Shown piece after piece: positions 1-8,142 of a stretch of 30,755 nucleotides of DNA. The DNA lies in contig CAZXOC010000058.1 of the NCBI GenBank assembly GCA_964642165.1, positions 1-30,755 on the forward strand, in the 5' to 3' direction. The DNA is from CAYRVX01 sp964642165. Lineage in GTDB: Bacteria; Planctomycetota; Phycisphaerae; SM23-33. Position 1 is the stretch's first letter, and each line of letters opens with the position of its first letter. Both the position numbers and the translations under genes were made by a program. The notes below the pieces were generated by a model. It searched no databases. It was not told the origin of the DNA and worked only from the letters and a program-made list of their open reading frames with translations.

Positions 1-621
1 GATCTCGTCCATGACGCACAGCCCGAAGGCGTCGCGGCAGATCAGGGACCGGATCAGCCTCGGCGGGACGGCCACGCGGACCCACAGGCCCTTGTGCTCC
101 TCCAGCCGGGCGTGGGCCTGGAGGGTGTGGCCGCTGCCGAAGATGACCGCCGACAGGTCACTGCCGGGCCACGCCCAGGGGCGCTTGGTGTAGGACGCCT
201 CGCGGAACGTCGCGCCGGAGCCGGTGCGGTCGATCGCGTACTCGCGGGCGGCGAGGCCCTCGACCCAGTCCGTCGCGACGGTCGAGAGCCCGATCCGCCG
301 CAGCAGGTGCCGGCGGGCAAAGGGCAGGTTCATCCGGGCGACCTCGGCCGGGTTGCCCACCACGTGGAGGTACAGCCACCCGCCGGCAACGGTCCGCCCC
401 GTCAGGGGTGACAAGTCGAAGTCCAGGATCGCCATTTCCTGGATGGTCTTGAGCTTCAGGCGCGGCGTGCGCCCCATGCCATGGTCGCGCTCGCTGGGCA
501 CGGCCGAGACCCACACGTCGCGGCGGCACGGCACGCGGACCTCCTCGCCCGGCGCGTGGGGCCCGGCCAGCAGCGCCGCCAGCAGCGCCGGGGCCCAGCG
601 GGTGCATCGAGACGCAGGCAT
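1..621 (-). CDS. Secreted protein of unknown function, N-terminal part (partial)
   Basis: This frame is open for 207 codons from an ATG at 621 to the left edge of the window, so the C-terminus is missing. AAGGAG lies 8 nt upstream of the ATG and supports the start. The protein begins with a Sec-type signal (MPASRCTRW, then an Ala/Leu-rich core, with likely cleavage near residue 20-25). Next comes a region with LKLKTIQEMAILDFDLSPL at about 52-70 and WLYLHVVGNPAEVARMNL at about 80-97. Further on are LSTVATDWVEG at about 113 and VIFGSGHTLQ at about 160. This alternation of short beta-strand-like segments resembles the DNRLRE-type stalk or beta-sandwich domains of secreted planctomycete proteins, but that is inference. 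I do not recognise a catalytic motif. It is divergent from the gene at 821. Confidence 0.8.
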   Translation of the reverse strand, partial: MPASRCTRWAPALLAALLAGPHAPGEEVRVPCRRDVWVSAVPSERDHGMGRTPRLKLKTIQEMAILDFDLSPLTGRTVAGGWLYLHVVGNPAEVARMNLPFARRHLLRRIGLSTVATDWVEGLAAREYAIDRTGSGATFREASYTKRPWAWPGSDLSAVIFGSGHTLQAHARLEEHKGLWVRVAVPPRLIRSLICRDAFGLCVMDEI

Positions 622-684
622 CGGTCGGTCTCCTTGTTCGGTTGAGGTGAGGCACGCGCCCGTTTCGCCAACGTGCCGGATGCC

Positions 685-690
685 ACCATA
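685..690 (-). promoter_or_regulatory. Possible -10 element for the leftward gene
   Basis: On the minus strand TATGGT lies about 65 nt upstream of the ATG at 621. The sequence 17-18 nt further upstream (TCGTCT or CTCGTC) is a poor -35 match. TATGGT followed by GGC recurs upstream of the minus-strand fusion gene starting at 20176. The call is weak. Confidence 0.25.
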
Positions 691-785
691 GCCGATCTGC
701 CGCGGCAAGACGAGCGTGCGGGAGGCGCCCCCGGCCGGGGCGAGGCGCGAGCGTCGGGGGCTGGCGGATCGACGCGCGCCGCTCC

Positions 786-791
786 TATAAT
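786..791 (+). promoter_or_regulatory. Consensus -10 (TATAAT) ahead of the eight-gene run
   Basis: A perfect TATAAT stands out in GC-rich surroundings, 29 nt before the ATG at 821. Transcription would then start about 20-25 nt upstream of the ATG. No good -35 is visible 16-19 nt upstream (GGCGGA or similar), so the promoter may need an activator. It is the only convincing promoter-like element I see before the packed genes at 821-11336. Confidence 0.5.
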
Positions 792-820
792 GCCGCCGCG
801 CGCAAGATAAGGAGCATCAG

Positions 821-1891
821 ATGGGATGGTCGTGGTCTCACATCCTTCGGTGGCGCTTCGCGTTCGCGGCGGCGATGGCGGCGTTTCTGGCGGCCGCGGA
901 CGGCGCGGAGGGCCCCGGGCAGGCAGAGGCCGAGACGACCGAGCAGACGCGCCTGCGGGCCGAACTGGCCAAGCTGCCCTGCCGGATCGTCTTCGAGAGC
1001 TACCGCGGCGGGAACTGGGAGCTGTGCGCGGTCCGCGCCGACGGCTCGGACGGCGTCAACCTCACGCGGACGCCCGGCTCGCACGAGCTGTACCCGCATG
1101 CCTCGCCGGACGGGCGGCGGATCTGCTTCGTCGCCGACGAAGGGCAGGGCAAGGCCAAGGTCCGCAGCGTGTACTGCATGAACGCCGACGGCAGCGGGCG
1201 CACGCTCGTCGCCCGCAACGCCCGCCAGCCCTGCTGGGGACCCGCCGGCTCCCAGATCGCCTACCTGAAGGGCGAGTTCGACCGCTTCACCCACAAGGAC
1301 TTCGCGACGAAGGGCGTGCTGCTCTACGACGTGAAGACCGCCCGCCACCGCCGGCACGGCAACGGCGAACTGCACCACCTCTACAACCTGTGCTGGTCGC
1401 CCTGCGGGCAGTGGTTCACGGCCACCGTCCACGGCGGGATGGGCCACAAGCACGCGAACCTGGCCTTCCCGGCCGAGGGCAAGCAGGTGTACAAGCTTCC
1501 GCGCGTGGGCGGCTGTCGGCCGGACATCCACCCCGAGGGCACGCGCCTCTCCTGGAACGCCACCGACCAGCTCATCGCCATCGCGGACCTGGCGCTCGGC
1601 GCCGGGCCGCCCAAGGTGACCAACGTGCGCAAGGCCGTCACCTGCGACAAGCAGCACGAGGTCTACCACGCCGACTGGTCGCCGTGCGGGCGGTACCTCG
1701 CGTTCTCACACGGCCCGAAGGGCCCCGAGCAGGTCGGCCTGGTCGCCAAGGGATGGCACATCTACGTCGCCGAGGCGTCCCGCCCGGACGTATGGGTCGC
1801 CGTGACGACCGACGGCGAGAGCAACAAGGAGCCGGACTGGCTGCCGGCGGCAAGTACAGAGGCGAGGGAGCGAGGCTCGCCTGCCCCATGA
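821..1891 (+). CDS. Secreted PD40/TolB-like beta-propeller protein
   Basis: 356 residues. AAGGAG ends 6 nt before the ATG. The N-terminus has basic and Trp residues and then an Ala-rich hydrophobic stretch ending near ADGAEG, so it is probably exported by Sec. The body carries repeated PD40/TolB-type blades: ELCAVRADGSDGVNLT at about 67, YPHASPDGRRICFV at about 91, CMNADGSGRTLVA at about 119, then blades with SPCGQWF at about 192 and WSPCGRYLAFS at about 286. In the last two, the usual Asp of the SPDG turn is Cys. TolB-type propellers are mostly protein-binding scaffolds, and no enzyme motif is present. The stop overlaps the next start by ATGA (1888-1891), which implies translational coupling to the SUMF1 lipoprotein. 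A shorter relative lies at 5455 in the same run. The exact role is unknown. Confidence 0.85.
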   Translation: MGWSWSHILRWRFAFAAAMAAFLAAADGAEGPGQAEAETTEQTRLRAELAKLPCRIVFESYRGGNWELCAVRADGSDGVNLTRTPGSHELYPHASPDGRRICFVADEGQGKAKVRSVYCMNADGSGRTLVARNARQPCWGPAGSQIAYLKGEFDRFTHKDFATKGVLLYDVKTARHRRHGNGELHHLYNLCWSPCGQWFTATVHGGMGHKHANLAFPAEGKQVYKLPRVGGCRPDIHPEGTRLSWNATDQLIAIADLALGAGPPKVTNVRKAVTCDKQHEVYHADWSPCGRYLAFSHGPKGPEQVGLVAKGWHIYVAEASRPDVWVAVTTDGESNKEPDWLPAASTEARERGSPAP

Positions 1892-2751
1892 ACGCGCGCT
1901 GGCTCATCTGTGTGCCGATCGCGGCGGCGGCGGCATCGACCGGCTGCCGCAGGGAGGCCGCGCCGAACCGCCCCGGCGCGCCCCCGCCGGTCGTCGTCAC
2001 GAGAACCGGCGTACAGATGGCGCGCCTGCCGGGCGGATGGTTCGAGATGGGCTCGCGCGCCGGCCTCGACGAGGAGAAACCCGCCCATCGCGTGTGGGTC
2101 GATGCGTTCCTGATCGACACTCGCGAGGTGACCCAGGGGCAGTTCCGGCGGCTGGAGATACCCGACCCGTCGCACTTCAAGGACCCCAACCGCCCGGTGG
2201 AGCAGGTCACCTTCGCCGACGCGATCGAGTACTGCAACGAGCGTTCCGCCGCCGAGGGCCTCCGGGCGTGCTACACGCTGGACCGCGTCCATGGCACGTG
2301 GGTGTGCAAGTTTGACGCCAATGGCTACCGCCTGCCTACCGAGGCGGAGTGGGAGTATGCGTGCCGCGCCGGGACGACGTCCGAGCGCCACTTCGCGCCC
2401 GACACCGCCCGGGCCCTCGCCCGGCACGCCTGGTGCGCGGACAACTCGTCGAAGCGGACGCACCCCGTCGGGCAGCGGCGCCCCAACGCCTGGGGGCTGC
2501 ACGACATGTACGGCAACGTCGCCGAGTGGTGCGGCGACTGGTACGACGCGAACACCTACGGGTCGGCCCCGCGCCGCAACCCGCGCGGGCCGGCGACGGG
2601 CAAGCTCGTCGTCCGGCGCGGCGGGGCGTGGGACTCGAAGGCCAACCACTGCCGCTCCGCCGCCCGCACCGGCGAGGACCCGCGCTTTCACGACATCTGC
2701 TTCGCGCGCGACACGATCGGCTTTCGCTGCGTCCGAAAGGCACCGGAGTAA
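1888..2751 (+). CDS. SUMF1/FGE-fold lipoprotein, copy 1
   Basis: 287 residues. The start is chosen at the ATG that overlaps the upstream stop, because it gives a short signal ending in a lipobox-like STGC (Cys at about 20); the longer upstream reading frame is a shadow of the propeller gene. The rest is a formylglycine-generating-enzyme-type domain (about 40-285): MARLPGGWFEMGS, FLIDTREVTQGQF, YRLPTEAEWEYACRAGT, NAWGLHDMYGNVAEWCGDW and C-terminal GFRCVRK. In true FGE two Cys five residues apart bind copper (336 and 341 in the human enzyme). Here the first position is Ser250 and only Cys255 remains, so formylglycine synthesis is doubtful. No sulfatase gene is in the window. More likely it is an anchored binding or modifying domain. 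Copy 2 is at 10455. Confidence 0.88.
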   Translation: MNARWLICVPIAAAAASTGCRREAAPNRPGAPPPVVVTRTGVQMARLPGGWFEMGSRAGLDEEKPAHRVWVDAFLIDTREVTQGQFRRLEIPDPSHFKDPNRPVEQVTFADAIEYCNERSAAEGLRACYTLDRVHGTWVCKFDANGYRLPTEAEWEYACRAGTTSERHFAPDTARALARHAWCADNSSKRTHPVGQRRPNAWGLHDMYGNVAEWCGDWYDANTYGSAPRRNPRGPATGKLVVRRGGAWDSKANHCRSAARTGEDPRFHDICFARDTIGFRCVRKAPE

Positions 2752-2766
2752 CGCACCCGACGCGCC

Positions 2767-4257
2767 ATGCTCTTCCACACCTGGATCTTCGTGCTGTTCT
2801 TCCTGATCGTCTACGCGGTGTACCTCGCCGCCAAACGCACGCGCCTGCGCGAGGGCTGGCTGCTGCTGGCGTCGTACGTGTTCTACGGCTGGTGGAACCC
2901 GAGATACCTGGGCCTGATCGTCTACGCGACGGCCGTGGACTACCTCGCCGTCGTGCTGATGGCGCGCACGCGGCGCGCCTGGCTGAGGCGGCTGTGGCTG
3001 TTCGTCAGCGTGGCCAACACGGTCCTGCTGCTGAGCCAGTTCAAGTACGTGGGCTTCCTCGTCGAGAGCCTCAACGACCTGCTCGCCTGGGTGGGCCTGC
3101 CGTACGCCTTGTCCCACCCCGGCGTGGTCTGGCCAATCGGCTTCCGGGCCTTCACCGATCTCGTGGCGGGGGCCTTCCGCGACCTGTTCGCGTGGCTTGG
3201 CTGGCCGGTGGCCGTGCCGCCGCTGGGGCTGGTCCTGCCGGTCGGCATCAGCTTCTTCACCTTCCAGTCCATGAGCTATACGATCGACTTCTATCGCGGG
3301 CGGATCGAGAAGGAGCCCAGCTTCCTCCGCTTCGCGACGTTCGTGTCGCTGTTCCCGCAGCTCGTCGCCGGTCCCATCGAGCGGGCGAAGAACCTGCTGC
3401 CCCAGCTCCGCACGGAGCGCCGCATCACCGCGGCGGACGTCGGCGACGGGCTGAGCCTGTTCGTCGTGGGGCTCTTCAAGAAGATCGCCCTGGCCGACTA
3501 CCTCGCCCTGTACGTCGACAAGGTCTACGCCGCCCCGGCGGACTGCCCCGCGCCCGCGCTGATCCTCGCGACGGTCGCGTTCGCCTGGCAGATCTACTTC
3601 GACTTCAGCGGGTACACCGACATGGCCCGCGGCGTGGGGCGGATGATGGGCTTCCGGTTGATGCTGAACTTCAACAACCCCTACCTGGCGACGAGCCTGG
3701 GCGACTTCTGGCAGCGGTGGCACATCAGCCTCTCGACGTGGTTCCGCGACTACGTGTACATCCCCCTGGGCGGCAACCGCAAGGGCCCCGCCCGCACGTA
3801 CGTCAACATGTTCCTGACGATGGTGATCTCCGGCCTGTGGCACGGGGCGGCGTGGACGTTCGTCATCTGGGGGACGCTGCACGCCGTGGGGCGGATCCTC
3901 ACGCGGCGGCTCGAGGCCGGCGATTTCTACAAGCATCGCGTGCCGCGGATCGTCAAGCGGCTGTGGGTGTTTGTCTTTGTGACGTTCACGTGGATCTTCT
4001 TCCGCGCCCAGAGCCTGGACGACGCCTGGCTGATCGTGACGCGGATCTTCACGGCCGCGTGGAGCGACCCGGCGCTGCCGCTGCTGGCCGCGGGGCTGGT
4101 CGCGGTGACCTGGGCGTACCAGTTCGTCTACGAGTCGCGGGCGCGCCGCGTGCTGGCCGGCGGGCCGGTGCGGGTCGCGCTGGTCGTGGCGATGCTGCTG
4201 TACCTGGCCCTCGTGCCCGGCGCCGAAGGCCAGCCGTTCATCTACTTCCAGTTCTAG
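2767..4257 (+). CDS. MBOAT family O-acyltransferase (AlgI-like)
   Basis: 496 residues. A polytopic membrane protein with hydrophobic helices from residue 3 onward. It has the MBOAT/AlgI landmarks: PVGISFFTFQSMSYTIDFYRG, FPQLVAGPIERAK, QIYFDFSGYTDMARG, LNFNNPYLA, and DFWQRWHISLSTWFRDYVY (His319), then ISGLWHGAAWTFV, which carries the family's invariant His at 359. Length matches AlgI/PatA-type proteins of about 470-520 residues. Family members move an acyl group, often acetyl, across or onto an extracellular polysaccharide. It lies 15 bp after the SUMF1 gene and 31 bp before a membrane SGNH-type protein, the usual partner that completes the transfer. The polymer being modified cannot be told from the sequence. 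Confidence 0.95.
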   Translation: MLFHTWIFVLFFLIVYAVYLAAKRTRLREGWLLLASYVFYGWWNPRYLGLIVYATAVDYLAVVLMARTRRAWLRRLWLFVSVANTVLLLSQFKYVGFLVESLNDLLAWVGLPYALSHPGVVWPIGFRAFTDLVAGAFRDLFAWLGWPVAVPPLGLVLPVGISFFTFQSMSYTIDFYRGRIEKEPSFLRFATFVSLFPQLVAGPIERAKNLLPQLRTERRITAADVGDGLSLFVVGLFKKIALADYLALYVDKVYAAPADCPAPALILATVAFAWQIYFDFSGYTDMARGVGRMMGFRLMLNFNNPYLATSLGDFWQRWHISLSTWFRDYVYIPLGGNRKGPARTYVNMFLTMVISGLWHGAAWTFVIWGTLHAVGRILTRRLEAGDFYKHRVPRIVKRLWVFVFVTFTWIFFRAQSLDDAWLIVTRIFTAAWSDPALPLLAAGLVAVTWAYQFVYESRARRVLAGGPVRVALVVAMLLYLALVPGAEGQPFIYFQF

Positions 4258-4288
4258 GCGCCGCGGCGCAGGAGCAGCCGAGCGACGG

Positions 4289-5458
4289 ATGAGGCAACCA
4301 GGCGGCAGGCAGGCGGGCGGAAGGCCGGCGGGCGGCGGCCCGGTCGTTCCATTCGGCTCCAACGAGGTGCGGCTCTCGCCTGGCCAGTGCGTGCTGGCCG
4401 GGGCGATCGTCCTGCTGGTGCTGGCGCTGCTGCCGGTGCTCTGGGAGCGCATCGAGCCGCTCGACGTGCCCGCCGACTGGCGCATGCCCTACGACCTGAG
4501 CACGGATTACTGGCTCTTCGCGCGCCGGGCCCGGGAGGCCGCCGCGGCCGACCAGACGCTCGTCGTCGGCGACTCGGTCGTCTGGGGCCATTACGTGCGG
4601 AGCGACCAGACGCTCTCGCATTACCTCAACCGGGCCGCGGGACGCGAGCGCTTCGCCAACCTGGGCGTGGACGGCATTCACCCGGCCGCCCTGGCGGGGC
4701 TCCTGGAGCACTACGGCGGCGCCATCTCCGGGCGCCGCGTGGTGCTGCACGCCAACCTGCTATGGATGAGCTCCCCGCGGCACGACCTGACGGCGCGGAA
4801 GGAGTTCGCCTTCAACCACCCGGAGCTGGTCCCGCAGTTCTTCCCGCGCATCCCGTGCTACCGGGAGACGGTCTCGCAGAAGCTCGAGATCGCCATTCAC
4901 CGCAACGTCGGTTTCTTCGCCTGGGCGACGCACGTGCGGCTGGCGTACTTCGGGGGCTTGCCCGTCGGCCCGTGGACGGTCGAGCACCCTTACGGCAACC
5001 CACTTCGCGCCGTGACGCTCGAGCTGCCCTCCGGGCGCCGGCCCGCCTCGCCCCCGGAAGAGAACGTGCCGTGGACGCAGAAGGACATCCCGCGCTTCGA
5101 TGCACCGTGGGTGGAGCTGAACGCGTCCTTCCAGTGGCAGTCCCTCCAGCGGGCGCTGGCGACGCTCACCGACCGCGGCAACCGCGTCTTCGTCCTCGTC
5201 GGACCGTTCAACGAGCACATGCTGACCGACGACAGCCGCGAGGTCCACGGGGAGCGTCTGGCCGGCGTGGCGGCCTGGCTGACGCGGCGGGGCGTCCCGC
5301 ACTACGTGCCGCCGGCGCTGCCGAGCGACCGCTACGCCGACGCGAGCCACCCCCTCGCCGAGGGCTATGCCCGGATCGCCGAACAGCTCTTCGCCCACGA
5401 GGCCTTCGCGCGCTTCGACGGCCGCGCCGCCGGTGCGCCACACGGAGAGACGCCATGA
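4289..5458 (+). CDS. Membrane-anchored SGNH/GDSL-type protein, probable MBOAT partner
   Basis: 389 residues. It has a single N-terminal membrane segment at about 33-52 (CVLAGAIVLLVLALLPVLW) and then a periplasmic domain. The GDSVVWGHY motif places a nucleophile at Ser96, and DASHPLAEGY near the C-terminus supplies Asp351 and His354, so the SGNH catalytic set appears complete. An Asn-containing NLGVDGIHP block (about 129-137) fits the family's middle blocks. Such proteins commonly sit beside MBOAT acyltransferases (compare AlgJ/AlgX with AlgI) and transfer or remove the acyl group. The N-terminus before the membrane helix is rich in Gly, Arg and Pro. AGGAG is rather far (14 nt) from the ATG, so the start is moderately secure. 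The stop overlaps the next gene by ATGA. Confidence 0.82.
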   Translation: MRQPGGRQAGGRPAGGGPVVPFGSNEVRLSPGQCVLAGAIVLLVLALLPVLWERIEPLDVPADWRMPYDLSTDYWLFARRAREAAAADQTLVVGDSVVWGHYVRSDQTLSHYLNRAAGRERFANLGVDGIHPAALAGLLEHYGGAISGRRVVLHANLLWMSSPRHDLTARKEFAFNHPELVPQFFPRIPCYRETVSQKLEIAIHRNVGFFAWATHVRLAYFGGLPVGPWTVEHPYGNPLRAVTLELPSGRRPASPPEENVPWTQKDIPRFDAPWVELNASFQWQSLQRALATLTDRGNRVFVLVGPFNEHMLTDDSREVHGERLAGVAAWLTRRGVPHYVPPALPSDRYADASHPLAEGYARIAEQLFAHEAFARFDGRAAGAPHGETP

Positions 5459-6333
5459 ATCCCCCGCCCAAGGCGGCGGCGTCCGCCCTTGCCCTCGCCT
5501 GCCTTGCGGCCGTCGGCCATGCGGCGCCGGCGACGCAGCCCGCGACGAGGCCGGCAGCACCGGCGAAGCGCCTCGGCCTGATCGTCTTCTCCAGCAACCG
5601 CGGCGGGTCGTGGCGCATCTGGCGCGTTCGGGAGGACGGCTCGGGGCCCCGGCAACTCACGAAGGGTGCCGACGGCGAGCACGACGTGGACCCCGTCTGG
5701 GCGCCCGGCGCGCGGTCGATCCTGTTCACGTCCACGCGCGGCGGCAAGGCGGGCGTCTGGACGATGGCACCGGACGGCTCGAAGTTGCGGCGCCTCTGCG
5801 ACGGCGACCAGGCCGACTTCTCGCCCGACGGCAAGCGCATCGCCCTCCGCCGCGCCGGGCGCATCGTCGTCCGCGAGCTGGCGAGCGGCCGCGAGAAACA
5901 CCTCACGCCGACGGGCTGGACCGCGTGCTCCGGGCCCGCCTGGAGCCCCGACGGCAAGCGCATCGCCTTCGCTCGACAGCGGGCCGGCGCGAACGCGGTG
6001 TACCTCGTTCCCGCCGGCGGCGGCGAGCCGAAGGTCGTCTTCGGCAAGAAGGGCGCCTGCGAGCCGGCCTGGAGCCCCGACGGCAAGCGCCTGGTCTACG
6101 AGACCGAGACGCACCTGTTCACCATTCGCCCCGATGGCAAGGACAACCGCATGCTCACGTGGTACGGCGGGCTCCAGCGCTATGCCCGCTGGAGCCCCGA
6201 CGGCCGCGAGATCGTCTTCTGCCAGGGCGCCTCGACGAACGGGCCGTGGGAACTGTACATTGTCCCTGCGACCGGCGGCTCGCCGCGCAAGGTCACGGCC
6301 GGCGGGTCGGACATGTACCCGCACTGGAGGTGA
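5455..6333 (+). CDS. Secreted PD40/TolB-like beta-propeller protein, second in the run
   Basis: 292 residues. The start is the ATG of the ATGA overlap with the SGNH gene, with GGAGA 6 nt upstream. This gives a clean signal peptide (MNPPPKAAASALALACLAAVGHAAPA), then a Pro/Thr/Ala-rich linker. The body has regular PD40 blades: VFSSNRGGSWRIWRV at about 44, WAPGARSILFTS at about 82, QADFSPDGKRIAL at about 120, and three WSPDGKR/WSPDGRE repeats at about 163, 204 and 244, ending in MYPHWR. It resembles the C-terminal propeller of TolB but lacks TolB's N-terminal domain. It is a scaffold or binding protein rather than an enzyme. The neighbour at 821 is a longer relative (VFESYRGGNWELCAVR against VFSSNRGGSWRIWRVR). 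A gap of 18 bp separates it from the next gene. Confidence 0.87.
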   Translation: MNPPPKAAASALALACLAAVGHAAPATQPATRPAAPAKRLGLIVFSSNRGGSWRIWRVREDGSGPRQLTKGADGEHDVDPVWAPGARSILFTSTRGGKAGVWTMAPDGSKLRRLCDGDQADFSPDGKRIALRRAGRIVVRELASGREKHLTPTGWTACSGPAWSPDGKRIAFARQRAGANAVYLVPAGGGEPKVVFGKKGACEPAWSPDGKRLVYETETHLFTIRPDGKDNRMLTWYGGLQRYARWSPDGREIVFCQGASTNGPWELYIVPATGGSPRKVTAGGSDMYPHWR

Positions 6334-6351
6334 CTGGTAGGATCGCGCCCC

Positions 6352-8142
6352 ATGACGCTGGCCGCTGTGCCCACCGCGATCGCCGTGCTTCTCGCCGCCG
6401 CGAGCCCCGCGCCGAGCGGGTTCGAGCCGCCCTTCGTGCGCCTGTTCGACACGCGCAGCACCTCGCCGAAGCCGCTGCCGGGCGAGGCGCTCGCGAAACG
6501 CGGTGGCTGGGCCGCCGTGAAGGAAGGCGACACGAAGCATACGTTCGCCGGCGACGCCGTCTTCGCCAACGACAAGCTCGCCGTCGTCCTGCGCAGGAAG
6601 GGCGCCGGGGCGGAGCTGTACGCCCGCGCCGGCGACGGCTGGCGGAAGCGAAGCGTCCTTGCGCCCTGCGCCGCCCCGGGCGACCCGGCCGCCCGGCTCG
6701 TGTCCCTCCGCATCGTCGCCAACGGGCCCGGCGCCGTGACGCTGGAGGCGACGTTCCGGACGCGGGGCGGCAAGCAGGCGACCGGTCGCTTTCGACTGAC
6801 CACCGGCGTGCCCGTCGTCGAGTTCCGCCCGGGCTCGGGCACGGCGGCCCTTCAGGTGCGCGACGACATCCGCCACGTGGTGGTCCCCGAGCTGTTTGCG
6901 AACGACGTCGTGTTGTCGCCCGACGCGGCGGGTTACCCGCGCGTCGGCATCCCAGCCGAGAACATGCTCCTCGCCCTGCTGGGCACGGACGAGGCGATGG
7001 GCGTGTGCGTCTGGCGGAGCGTCGAGCAGAACGCCGACGCCCTCGCCGCCGGCCAGCCCCGGGGCCGCACGATCCGCGCCTGCGAGATCGAGTCCAGCCG
7101 GGACGCCCCGGTCTGGTACGCCCTGCTGGAGGCGAAGGGCATGTGGCACGACCGGGCCATCGCCGCCGGCGACGCGGGGAAACAGACGGTGCTCGACTGG
7201 AAGCCGCCGTTCGCCGCCAAGTGGCGGGGGGACTTCGTGGGACCCGATGGCGAGACGGTCTCCCGCGACGTCCGCGACGTCCCGGCGGGTGGGCCACGCG
7301 CCGCAGCCGGGCCCGACCCGGGCCCTGACTGCTTCTTCCGGTCCGGTTCGGCCATCTTGGATCTGCGGGCAGCGCGGGCGAGCCCGGCGGCCTCGCCGGA
7401 GATGCTTGTCGTCTATCCCATCGACCGAGCCAGCAAGACCCCGCTGACGGCCTTCTGCCCCATCGACGTGATGCGCAACGCGCTGGGCACGGGCGTGTGC
7501 GAGTACGTGCTGGCGGCCGAGGGACTGGGCTCGTCGGCCGAGGCCACCCCCGAGCAGGTGGCCCGCTGGCTCGAGCGGACGTTCGCCCGCAAGCGCGATC
7601 GCCAGCAGGCCGAGGCAATCCAGCGTCGTCTCGAAGCCCTGGCCCAGTTCCTTCGACGGGCTGACGCGCGAAGCGAGGCGTACACGGCGGCAGCCTTGCG
7701 GATATGGAAGCGCTGTGAGGCCGTGACGGGGGACAAGAGCTGCATCGCGGCCGCCCGGGCCATCGGCGCGCTGGTGGACCCGATGGCGAGGACGGCGGCG
7801 CTCCACGAAATCCTGCGCGGGCCCGGAGACCGCGGCGGGGGGGACACCAAGCGACCCGACTCGCACGAGTGGTCGTTCCTCGGGAAGATCATCGCTCACG
7901 GGATTGCGAACGAGATCGGCAAGCCCACCGCCGCGAAGCGTGTCCCCAGGCATATCGGCTTCCTCCGGGAGGCGGGCAGGAACCTGAACGCAAACCTGGC
8001 TTGGAAGAGGCAGACGCTCCGGCGGGTGCGACAGCTCTGCCGGACGACCGCGGCGAACGAACCCCCGGCGGCGGATTTCGCGCGGGAGATACAGAAGTTG
8101 GCCGACGCGGCCCTGCGACGCCCCGCGGCGAAGGAGAGATAG
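6352..8142 (+). CDS. Secreted protein of unknown function, paralogue A
   Basis: 596 residues. Short signal (MTLAAVPTAIAVLLAAASPAPSG), then directly a domain I do not recognise. Its conserved blocks are shared with the next gene: VRLFDTRS (29-36), HTFAGDAVFANDKLAVVLRRKG (about 63-84), VPELFANDVVLSPD, GMWHDRAIAAGD, VLDWKPPFAAKWRGDF, VVYPIDRASKTPLTAF and GVCEYVLAAEG. The last 180 residues are mainly helical and charged (WLERTFARKRDRQQAEAIQ and onward). The first part looks like a beta-sandwich. The FANDKLAVVLRR stretch recalls the N-terminal sandwich of some polysaccharide lyases and glycoside hydrolases, but I see no catalytic set and give no function. It ends exactly where the next gene begins. 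AGGA lies 9 nt before the ATG. Confidence 0.82.
   Translation: MTLAAVPTAIAVLLAAASPAPSGFEPPFVRLFDTRSTSPKPLPGEALAKRGGWAAVKEGDTKHTFAGDAVFANDKLAVVLRRKGAGAELYARAGDGWRKRSVLAPCAAPGDPAARLVSLRIVANGPGAVTLEATFRTRGGKQATGRFRLTTGVPVVEFRPGSGTAALQVRDDIRHVVVPELFANDVVLSPDAAGYPRVGIPAENMLLALLGTDEAMGVCVWRSVEQNADALAAGQPRGRTIRACEIESSRDAPVWYALLEAKGMWHDRAIAAGDAGKQTVLDWKPPFAAKWRGDFVGPDGETVSRDVRDVPAGGPRAAAGPDPGPDCFFRSGSAILDLRAARASPAASPEMLVVYPIDRASKTPLTAFCPIDVMRNALGTGVCEYVLAAEGLGSSAEATPEQVARWLERTFARKRDRQQAEAIQRRLEALAQFLRRADARSEAYTAAALRIWKRCEAVTGDKSCIAAARAIGALVDPMARTAALHEILRGPGDRGGGDTKRPDSHEWSFLGKIIAHGIANEIGKPTAAKRVPRHIGFLREAGRNLNANLAWKRQTLRRVRQLCRTTAANEPPAADFAREIQKLADAALRRPAAKER

Noticed and set aside
1762..4485. A 907-codon open frame on the minus strand opposite the SUMF1 and MBOAT genes.
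   Set aside because: It has no recognisable motif, is low in complexity, and overlaps genes with clear family signatures; a high-GC shadow.
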